DNA from: an uncultured Prevotella sp.
GTDB taxonomy: Bacteria > Bacteroidota > Bacteroidia > Bacteroidales > Bacteroidaceae
DNA: 21,162 nucleotides
NCBI GenBank assembly: GCA_900557035.1
Contig: USRA01000035.1
Span: 1-21,162 of the forward strand
Direction of reading: 5' to 3'
The notes under the pieces were generated by a model, which was not told the DNA's origin, ran no database searches, and worked only from the letters and a program-made list of their open reading frames with translations. Every line of letters starts with the position of its first letter. The first letter of the stretch is position 1. This document shows positions 15,200 to 21,162 of this stretch, piece after piece. A program made the position numbers and the translations under genes.

Positions 15200-16690
15200 T
15201 TACTTGTTCAGTTTCCAGGTAACACCATCTTTGGTGTCCTTAACCTCAAAGCCTGCACCAGCCAGGGCATCGCGAATCTGGTCGCTGGTAGCCCAGTCCT
15301 TGGCAGCCTTAGCCTTGGCACGGAGGTCGAGAACCATATCCACAACCTTGCCGTAAGCCTCCTCACGAGCATCATTGTTGGCTCCCTTCTCACTCTTCAA
15401 ACCGAGGAGGTCGAAGGTGAAGAGATGCATGGTATCTGAAAGCTCCTTCAAGTCTTCGGCAGAGATGTTTGCCTTATGGTCGAGGGCAGTGTTGATGATG
15501 TGGCAAGCCTCGAAGAGGTAGCTGATGACGAGCTGAGTCTGGAAGTCATCGTTCATCGCATCATAGCAACGCTGACGCAAGTCGCTTACAAACTTCTTTA
15601 CCTGCTCATCGCTCTGCTTAGCCACAGGCACACGCTCCAGATCGTTCAAACCATTCATCAGGCGCTCCAATCCCTTCTGGCTAGCCTTCAAGGCATCGTT
15701 AGAGAAGTCCACTGTACTGCGATAGTGGGCAGAGAGGATGAAGAAGCGAATGGTCATAGGCGAGTAAGCCTGCTCCAGACTGTCGTGATTGCCAGTGAAG
15801 AACTGCTCCAAGGTGATGAAGTTGCCGAGGCTCTTACCCATCTTCTGTCCGTTGATGGTAATCATATTGTTGTGCATCCAGTAGTGAACCATCTGGTCAC
15901 CCTGTGATGCCACAGCCTGAGCTATCTCGCATTCATGGTGAGGGAAGATCAAGTCCATGCCACCTCCGTGGATATCGAAGTGAATGCCCAGATACTTGCG
16001 CCCCATCGCTGTACACTCGCAGTGCCAGCCTGGGAAGCCATCGCTCCATGGGCTAGGCCAACGCATGATATGCTCTGGCGAAGCCTTCTTCCAGAGGGCG
16101 AAGTCTGCCTGGTTCTTCTTCTCACCGATACCGGCAAGCTCACGACTCTCGTTGATGACGTTCTCCAGATTACGTCCGGAGAGGATACCGTACTTATGAT
16201 CCTGATTATACTTCTCGATGTCGAAGTAGATAGAGCCGTTGCTCTCGTAGGCATAGCCATTGTCGAGGATTTCCTGTACCAGTTTCTCCTGCTCGATGAT
16301 ATGGCCTGTGGCATGAGGCTCAATGCTAGGAGGAAGTACATTCAGCGCCTCCATGGCATCGTGGTAGCGGTTGGTGTAGTACTGCGCAATCTCCATTGGC
16401 TCCAACTGCTCTAGGCGAGCCTTCTTCTCAATCTTGTCGTCGCCCTCATCAGCATCGTGCTCCAGGTGGCCCACGTCGGTAATGTTTCTAACGTAGCGAA
16501 CCTTGTAGCCCAGGTGCTTGAGATAGCGGAAGAGTATATCGAATGTGATGGCAGGACGCGCATGACCGAGATGCGGATCGCCATACACGGTAGGGCCACA
16601 AACATACATGCCCACGTTAGGAGCGTGAAGCGGAGTGAATCTCTCTTTCGTACGAGTGAGAGTGTTGTAAATCAGTAATTTCTGTTCCAT
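15200..16690 (-). CDS. cysS: Cysteinyl-tRNA synthetase
   Basis: Charges tRNA-Cys; class I synthetase of 496 residues. Zinc ligands match the E. coli pattern: Cys31 (MYVCGPT), Cys226 (CECTAMG), His251 and Glu255. The HIGH motif is HLGH (40-43), and the KMSKS loop reads KMGKS (283-287). The C-terminal helical region that binds the anticodon stem is complete. ATG 16690 begins [13 protein letters not shown], a normal N-terminus. Transcribed alone from the promoter at 16732-16739. Confidence 0.97.
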   Translation of the reverse strand: MEQKLLIYNTLTRTKERFTPLHAPNVGMYVCGPTVYGDPHLGHARPAITFDILFRYLKHLGYKVRYVRNITDVGHLEHDADEGDDKIEKKARLEQLEPMEIAQYYTNRYHDAMEALNVLPPSIEPHATGHIIEQEKLVQEILDNGYAYESNGSIYFDIEKYNQDHKYGILSGRNLENVINESRELAGIGEKKNQADFALWKKASPEHIMRWPSPWSDGFPGWHCECTAMGRKYLGIHFDIHGGGMDLIFPHHECEIAQAVASQGDQMVHYWMHNNMITINGQKMGKSLGNFITLEQFFTGNHDSLEQAYSPMTIRFFILSAHYRSTVDFSNDALKASQKGLERLMNGLNDLERVPVAKQSDEQVKKFVSDLRQRCYDAMNDDFQTQLVISYLFEACHIINTALDHKANISAEDLKELSDTMHLFTFDLLGLKSEKGANNDAREEAYGKVVDMVLDLRAKAKAAKDWATSDQIRDALAGAGFEVKDTKDGVTWKLNK

Positions 16691-16731
16691 CTTGTATGAA
16701 CCTTTCTTTTATATTATTTATATTTTGAGTG

Positions 16732-16739
16732 CAAAGTTA
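16732..16739 (-). promoter_or_regulatory. -7 promoter element for cysS
   Basis: The minus strand reads TAACTTTGC, a consensus -7 with its usual following C. A TTTG (16766 to 16763) lies 23 nt upstream, the same slightly long spacing as at nadA. The leader is about 35 nt. Confidence 0.6.
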
Positions 16740-17015
16740 ACTCATTTTTCTGATATATCCGACAAATCATTCGCAAAATGTTATTAAATACCTCGAAAAT
16801 ACCACTTTTATCTTAGAAAAAGAGAGAGAATATCAGGAGAAAGACTTTTGCAAGCAGGCTCTGCCCCCTACGCCCTACCTTTCAGGTCGCATGGATGCCA
16901 GCCTTATTTTTGCATAAAGCAACTGAAATCTGCATATCTATTCACGAATTGTAAGTAATTTGCCTATTATCTGTATAAAATCATCAAATGATTAGCTTAT
17001 ATCAAAAATAATGTG
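16740..17015. other. Intergenic region with a GC-rich island, no gene seen
   Basis: Mostly AT-rich spacer between divergent cysS and the CoA-transferase gene. A GC-rich patch at about 16855-16905 stands out: CCCCCTACGCCCTACC sits inside, and AGGCT (16856-16860) and AGCCT (16900-16904) frame it, followed by TTATTTTTG. This could be a small RNA or degraded repeat, but the stem is only 5 bp and I find no convincing promoter or ORF. Confidence 0.3.
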
Positions 17016-17023
17016 TAACTTTG
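17016..17023 (+). promoter_or_regulatory. -7 promoter element for the CoA-transferase gene
   Basis: TAACTTTG followed by CAGCC is a consensus -7. No clear -33 is visible 19-21 nt upstream. The leader to the ATG at 17096 is about 65-70 nt. Confidence 0.55.
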
Positions 17024-17095
17024 CAGCCACAAATAGGTATCAATTATTTAGAATGCGGCTATCAGTTCCGCTAATGAATATTAAGAAAGAAGAAA

Positions 17096-18601
17096 ATGGC
17101 GTATATTAGATTAAGCGCTGCTGAAGCAGCAGCGATGATTAACGATCAAGATACAATCGGTTTGAGTGGTTTTACTCCAAACGGCGTGCCTAAGGCTACC
17201 TTCCGCGAACTCTCCAAGAGAGCCGTGGCTGAGCATGAGGCAGGCAGACCATTCCAAGTAGGCATCCTGACAGGTGCTTCTACTTCACAAAGTATTGAAG
17301 GTGACATGGCAGCAGCCCATGCCATCAAGTTCCGTGCGCCATTTTCTACCAACAAGGACTTTAGAACTCATACCAATCTGGGCGAGATAGATTACGAGGA
17401 TATGCATCTCGGTCACATGGCTGAGCGTCTGCGCCGTGGTTTCTATGGCGAGATAGACCTTGCCATCATCGAGGTTTCCGACCTGGAGGAAGGCGAAACC
17501 ACCTGCAAGGCATTTCTGACTTCTGCCGGCGGTATCGTTCCTACCATCGTTAGATTGGCAAAGAAGGTGCTCATCGAGAAGAATACCTTCCATAGTCCTG
17601 CTTCCCGCTATCTTCACGATGTGTATGAGATAGCCGAATGCCCGTTCCGCACCCCTATCCCAATCTTGAATGTGGGCGATAGAATCGGTAAGGAATATGT
17701 GGAGATTGATGCACATAAGATTATCGGTGTGGTGGAATGCTGCATTCCGGAGGAGGCGCGTGCCTTCAAGCCACTCGACCCTGTAACCGAGCAGATGGGA
17801 CACAATGTGGCTGATTTCCTGGTCAGCGACCTGAAGAAGGGGCATATTCCTCCTCAGTTCCTGCCTTTGCAGAGCGGTGTGGGCGTAACTTCCAACGCCG
17901 TTCTTGAGGCATTGGGACAGAATCCTAACGTGCCTGTGTTCAGCGTTTATACCGAGGTGGTTCAGGATGCCGTAGTGAAATACATGCGCGAGGGAAGAAT
18001 CAAGGATGCTTCCTGCTCTTCGCTCACCGTTACCAATGATACATTGAAAGAGGTGTATGATGATATTGATTACTTCAAGAAGCATCTCACCATCCGCCAG
18101 AGCGAGATTTCCAACTCTCCGGAGGTCATCCGTCGACTGGGTGTCATCGCTATGAACACCGCCATCGAGTGCGATATCTACGGCAATGAGAACTCCAGCC
18201 ATATCTGTGGTAGCAAGCTGATGAATGGTATTGGAGGTTCCTGCGACTACGAGCGTAATGGTTACATTTCTATCTTCACCACGCAGAGTACCACCAAGAA
18301 TGGTTGCATCTCTGCCATTGTTCCGATGTGCAGCCATGTAGATAGTACCGAGCACGATGTGGATGTTATCGTTACCGAGCAGGGAGTAGCCGATCTTCGT
18401 GGCAAGGGTCCTTTGCGCCGTGCCAAGGAGATTATCGAAAACTGTGCGCACCCGGATTATCGCCCTATGCTCCGTGAGTATCTGAAGTTTGCAGAGAAGG
18501 GACACGAGCCACAGAGCATGCGTGCCGCCCTCGCCATGCACGATACCTTCCTGAAGAAGGGTGATATGAGATTGACAGATTTTGGAGAATATCTGAAATA
18601 A
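17096..18601 (+). CDS. Acetyl-CoA hydrolase/CoA-transferase family protein
   Basis: 501 residues, class I CoA-transferase fold. The catalytic glutamate is Glu287 in VYTEVVQD, in the position used by succinyl-CoA:acetate CoA-transferases (Cat1/AarC type). The oxyanion-forming GIGGSCDYERN and TEQGVADLRGKGP in the C-terminal half are also typical. In a Prevotella-like fermenter it could move CoA between succinate, acetate and propionate; the substrate pair is inferred, and simple acetyl-CoA hydrolysis is the alternative. It has its own promoter and terminator, with no operon partner. Confidence 0.92.
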   Translation: MAYIRLSAAEAAAMINDQDTIGLSGFTPNGVPKATFRELSKRAVAEHEAGRPFQVGILTGASTSQSIEGDMAAAHAIKFRAPFSTNKDFRTHTNLGEIDYEDMHLGHMAERLRRGFYGEIDLAIIEVSDLEEGETTCKAFLTSAGGIVPTIVRLAKKVLIEKNTFHSPASRYLHDVYEIAECPFRTPIPILNVGDRIGKEYVEIDAHKIIGVVECCIPEEARAFKPLDPVTEQMGHNVADFLVSDLKKGHIPPQFLPLQSGVGVTSNAVLEALGQNPNVPVFSVYTEVVQDAVVKYMREGRIKDASCSSLTVTNDTLKEVYDDIDYFKKHLTIRQSEISNSPEVIRRLGVIAMNTAIECDIYGNENSSHICGSKLMNGIGGSCDYERNGYISIFTTQSTTKNGCISAIVPMCSHVDSTEHDVDVIVTEQGVADLRGKGPLRRAKEIIENCAHPDYRPMLREYLKFAEKGHEPQSMRAALAMHDTFLKKGDMRLTDFGEYLK

Positions 18602-18604
18602 GAA

Positions 18605-18640
18605 AATCCCCGATAAAGCCTGGCTGCTTTATCGGGGATT
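18605..18640. terminator. Bidirectional terminator, CoA-transferase and SpoU genes
   Basis: A perfect 15-bp stem, AATCCCCGATAAAGC (18605-18619) with its complement (18626-18640), has a 6-nt loop. It begins 3 nt after the plus-strand stop codon. On the minus strand the stem is followed by T-rich sequence, so it can also end the SpoU-SufE-U32 transcript. Confidence 0.88.
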
Positions 18641-18665
18641 ATTGTATTGATAACCTGATTTTTGT

Positions 18666-19268
18666 TTATAACTTCAGAAGTTTGGCGAATTCCCAAACCA
18701 CGATGCCGGCTGTTACGCTGACATTCAGGGAATGCTTGGTGCCAAACTGTGGAATCTCCAGACAGCCATCGCTCATATCCACGATGTTCTGCTTCACACC
18801 CTTTACCTCGTTGCCGAAGATAACGGCGTAGCCCTTTGGAAGTGAAGAGTGATGAGTGGAGAGTGAAGAATCTGATGGCTTCTCCCCTACTTCCTTTCCG
18901 AAAATTCTTTTATGGGATTTTTCGAGGTTCTGAAGCTTGGTAGAACCCTCTACCTGCTCAATGCTATACACAAAATAGCCTTTCTGTTTCAGCTTTTCCA
19001 CAGCCTCTTCGGTAGTCTTGAAGTACTCCCAATCCACGCTATCCTCGCCGCCCAGTGCCGTCTTGTGGATTTCGGCATTAGGAGGAGTGGCGGTGATACC
19101 GCAGAGATACACCGCCTCTACACGGAAGGCATCGCAGGAGCGGAACACGCTTCCCACATTATATAATGATCGCACATCGTCCAGGACTACTATCAATGGA
19201 AGCTTCTCTGCCTCCTTGAATTCCTCCAGCGTGAGGCGATTCATCTCTATCGTTCTTAATTTACGCAT
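18666..19268 (-). CDS. SpoU/TrmH-family RNA 2'-O-methyltransferase
   Basis: SAM-dependent knotted (SPOUT) methyltransferase acting on tRNA or rRNA ribose; 200 residues. Motif 1 is DDVRSLYNVGSVFRSCDAF (30-48), motif 2 is VIFGNEVKGV (149-158) and motif 3 is CLEIPQFGTKHSLNVS (169-184). The target nucleotide cannot be assigned. ATG 19268 (MRKLRTIEMNRL) fits the family's usual N-terminus. Residues about 115-145 look like an insertion, and 134-143 (SSLSTHHSSL) come from a DNA heptamer repeat. Last gene of the U32-sufE-spoU unit, 44 nt after sufE. Confidence 0.9.
   Translation of the reverse strand: MRKLRTIEMNRLTLEEFKEAEKLPLIVVLDDVRSLYNVGSVFRSCDAFRVEAVYLCGITATPPNAEIHKTALGGEDSVDWEYFKTTEEAVEKLKQKGYFVYSIEQVEGSTKLQNLEKSHKRIFGKEVGEKPSDSSLSTHHSSLPKGYAVIFGNEVKGVKQNIVDMSDGCLEIPQFGTKHSLNVSVTAGIVVWEFAKLLKL
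18840..18867. repeat. Four tandem heptamers inside the SpoU methyltransferase gene
   Basis: On the coding strand the repeat reads TTCACTC, TCCACTC, ATCACTC, TTCACTT. It encodes residues 134-143 in a loop between motif 1 and motif 2. TTCACTC-type heptamer strings are, from memory, common between genes in Bacteroidales; here one lies within a gene without breaking its frame. Confidence 0.75.
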
Positions 19269-19312
19269 AGTTATTCTGAAATGAGGGGGCTATCCCCTAC
19301 TCTTTTGTATAT

Positions 19313-19744
19313 TTATGCTTCCGCCTCCTTGGTCTTGTAAGCCAGGGCGTACATGCGAATCTGCTTGATCATCGCCAAGAGACCGTTGCTGCGGGTTGGG
19401 CTGAGGTGGTCCTTCAGACCAATCTTCTCTACGAAATAGAGATCGGCATCCATAATCTCTGTTGGAGTATGACCGCTCAACACACGAATCAGGAGGGCGA
19501 TGATTCCCTTTACGATGAGGGCATCGCTATCAGCTGTAAACACGAGCTTACCATCCTCGTAGTCGCACTGCAACCATACGCGGCTCTGGCAGCCGTCGAT
19601 AAGGTTCTGCTCGTTCTTGTATTTCTCGTCGAGAGGAGCCAACTCGTTGCCCAAGTCGATGAGCATCTGATACTTATCCATCCAGTCGGAGAAATCCTGG
19701 AACTCCTCTACCACTTCATCCTGCAATTCATTAATTGTTGCCAT
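19313..19744 (-). CDS. SufE-family Fe-S assembly sulfur acceptor
   Basis: Accepts persulfide sulfur from the SufS cysteine desulfurase and passes it to the SufBCD scaffold. 143 residues. The acceptor Cys52 is in the conserved IDGCQSRVW. The C-terminal SPTRSNGLLAMI is also typical. Its ATG overlaps the U32 stop codon by one base (TAATG), so translation is coupled. sufBCDS are not in the window. The neighbourhood with a Cys-rich U32 protein suggests cluster supply for it. Confidence 0.93.
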   Translation of the reverse strand: MATINELQDEVVEEFQDFSDWMDKYQMLIDLGNELAPLDEKYKNEQNLIDGCQSRVWLQCDYEDGKLVFTADSDALIVKGIIALLIRVLSGHTPTEIMDADLYFVEKIGLKDHLSPTRSNGLLAMIKQIRMYALAYKTKEAEA

Positions 19745-21009
19745 TATTTTATTTCTTTAATTTCGTTTACTGTAATCAACTTATAGAGCTTATCGTTAGG
19801 GCGCACCTTATCCGGCACAGGGATAGAAACTCTCCAGCCCTGCTGTGCTGTTTCCACAGGCTTCAGGTCGTAGCGGATTTCATCGGCATTGAGATACATC
19901 ACGCCGGTGGTGTTACCCGTAATCAGAAGTTTCTCGCCCTTGTCGAAGGTAGAAGCCTCTACGGCAACCTCTGCCACGCCCAGCTTGGAGAAGTATTTCA
20001 TCACCTTGCCCACGAGCACCTTCTTCTCGGTAGCCACAGAACCATAGTGCTTGTTCCACTCGCCGAGGGTCTGCCCCTGGTAGTAGCCATCCCAGAAACC
20101 GCGGTTGAATACGGTGGCGAGTCTCTCATCCCACTCATCCTTCTTCTCTTCGGTAAAGGTACCGTCCAGCACGGCGGCTATCGCCTCCTTGTAGCACTTC
20201 ACTACGGTATATACGTATTCTGGTCCACGGGCACGACCCTCAATCTTGAAGACGCGTACGCCGGCATCCATCATGCGGTCGATGAAGCGGATGGTCTTCA
20301 AGTCCTTCGGACTCATTACATACTTGTTGTCTATTTCCAGCTGGTTGCCGGTTTCGTTATCCGTAACGGTATAGCTGCGGCGGCAAATCTGAACGCACTC
20401 GCCACGGTTGGCAGAGCGGTTGGCATTGGCGAGGCTCATATAGCACTTACCCGATACCGCCATGCACAGGGCGCCATGGCAGAACATTTCGATGCGGATC
20501 TGCTTGCCCATAGGTCCGCAGATGTTCTGCTTCTCTATCTGCTCGTGAATATGCTTCACCTGGTCCATGTTTAATTCACGTGCCAGAACGGAAACATCTG
20601 CAAAGCGTGCATAAAACTTCAAAGCCTCTGTGTTTGAGATATTTAACTGTGTGGAAAGGTGCACTTCCTCTCCTACTTCATTGCAATAGCTCATTACAGC
20701 CACATCGCTGGCGATGACGGCAGAGATGCCTGCCTCCTTGGCAGCATCAATGATTTCCTTCATCGTAGGAATGTCGTTGTCGTAAATCACTGTATTGACG
20801 GTGAGATAAGTCTTGATGCCATGCTCGTTGCAGGTGGCAGCAATCTCACGCAGGTCGTCGATTGTAAAATGATTGGCAGAATGTGAACGCATGTTCAACT
20901 TGCCGATTCCGAAATATACGGAGTCGGCACCAGCCTGAATAGCGGCAGCCAAAGACTCGCGCGAGCCCACAGGTGCCATCACCTCAAATTCGTTTATCTT
21001 TGTATTCAT
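19744..21009 (-). CDS. U32 family protein, probable tRNA uridine hydroxylase type
   Basis: 421 residues. The U32 signature is complete: EMFCHGALCMAVSGKCYMS (174-192), with further cysteines at 205 and 209. Family members once called peptidases include E. coli YegQ (TrhP) and B. subtilis YrrO, which make 5-hydroxyuridine at tRNA position 34 using prephenate. The Cys pattern and the adjacent, translationally coupled sufE fit an Fe-S enzyme of that kind. True collagenase-like peptidase activity is the less likely alternative. The N-terminal half is a TIM-barrel-like region (APVGSRESLAAAIQAGADSVYFG, about 12-34). First gene of the operon; promoter at 21035-21042. Confidence 0.88.
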   Translation of the reverse strand: MNTKINEFEVMAPVGSRESLAAAIQAGADSVYFGIGKLNMRSHSANHFTIDDLREIAATCNEHGIKTYLTVNTVIYDNDIPTMKEIIDAAKEAGISAVIASDVAVMSYCNEVGEEVHLSTQLNISNTEALKFYARFADVSVLARELNMDQVKHIHEQIEKQNICGPMGKQIRIEMFCHGALCMAVSGKCYMSLANANRSANRGECVQICRRSYTVTDNETGNQLEIDNKYVMSPKDLKTIRFIDRMMDAGVRVFKIEGRARGPEYVYTVVKCYKEAIAAVLDGTFTEEKKDEWDERLATVFNRGFWDGYYQGQTLGEWNKHYGSVATEKKVLVGKVMKYFSKLGVAEVAVEASTFDKGEKLLITGNTTGVMYLNADEIRYDLKPVETAQQGWRVSIPVPDKVRPNDKLYKLITVNEIKEIK

Positions 21010-21034
21010 GAATGCAAATTTCTATTTTTGGGTG

Positions 21035-21042
21035 CAAAGTTA
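21035..21042 (-). promoter_or_regulatory. -7 promoter element for the U32-sufE-spoU operon
   Basis: The minus strand reads TAACTTTGCACCC, a consensus -7 and start region, giving a leader of about 20 nt. No clear -33 TTTG is visible, and the 22-bp tandem array begins about 28 bp further upstream. Confidence 0.6.
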
Positions 21043-21069
21043 CTGCTTTTCTTTGAAAAATCATACTAA

Positions 21070-21162
21070 AAGGTGTATAAAGATATATAATAAGGTGTAT
21101 AAAGATATATAATAAGGTGTATAAAGATATATAATAAGGTGTATAAAGATATATAATAAGGT
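21070..21162. repeat. 22-bp tandem array, cut off by the window end
   Basis: Four identical units (21070-21091, 21092-21113, 21114-21135, 21136-21157) and the first 5 bp of a fifth. Each begins AAGGTGTATAAAG and ends ATATAAT. The period is 22 bp, so no open frame is kept. The array lies just upstream of the U32 promoter. It has no spacers, so it is not a CRISPR array. The true length is unknown. Confidence 0.92.

Noticed and set aside
17285..18541. 418-residue minus-strand ORF
   Set aside because: Antisense of the CoA-transferase, which has a complete active site.
21070..21162. CRISPR array
   Set aside because: Units are directly adjacent with no unique spacers, and no cas genes are present.

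Overview
The window looks like chromosomal DNA of a Bacteroidota bacterium, most likely Prevotellaceae (Prevotella/Segatella type). The reasons are the protein families present (GT9/DUF4254, a bacterial GH3 protein, an Ig-like lipoprotein followed by DUF3108, SufE with a U32 protein), mostly A-rich leaders with little Shine-Dalgarno, and repeated Bacteroidota -7 promoter elements (TAnnTTTG). It is mainly a housekeeping region. I see no rRNA, tRNA, CRISPR array, transposase or phage gene.

Layout. 1-2500: an inferred divergent promoter region with four TGATGT/ACATCA half-sites, then a two-component system (histidine kinase, OmpR-family regulator). A possible 42-residue heptad-repeat ORF follows, coinciding with a helically phased inverted-repeat array. 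2578-3570 (-): nadA. 3571-4063: a non-coding, AT-rich stretch holding the nadA promoter and a cluster of DnaA-box-like 9-mers. 4064-5876 (-): a GT9 heptosyltransferase-like gene and a DUF4254 gene. 6102-8644 (+): acpP-fabF-rnc with a clear promoter and terminator. 8861-15142 (+): a probable operon of a GH3-family adenylating enzyme, a lipoprotein, a DUF3108 protein and a membrane-anchored metallophosphoesterase. 15200-16690 (-): cysS. 17096-18601 (+): an acetyl-CoA hydrolase/CoA-transferase. 18666-21009 (-): U32 protein, sufE and a SpoU methyltransferase, probably one operon. 21070 to the end: a 22-bp tandem array that runs off the window.

How the genes fit together. acpP/fabF supply fatty-acid elongation, GT9 and DUF4254 probably serve envelope glycan assembly, and the 8861-15142 operon looks envelope-directed but is functionally obscure. 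SufE and the U32 protein suit Fe-S delivery to an Fe-S tRNA-hydroxylation-type enzyme; NadA also needs a [4Fe-4S] cluster.

The least explained signals are in non-coding or repeat DNA: the half-site array before the two-component genes, the phased TTCAA/TTGAA array, the DnaA-box cluster (candidate replication origin), palindromic or heptameric sequence inside two coding genes, and the AAGGTGTA-containing repeats. I had no alignment, database or folding tools; family names are from motif recognition.
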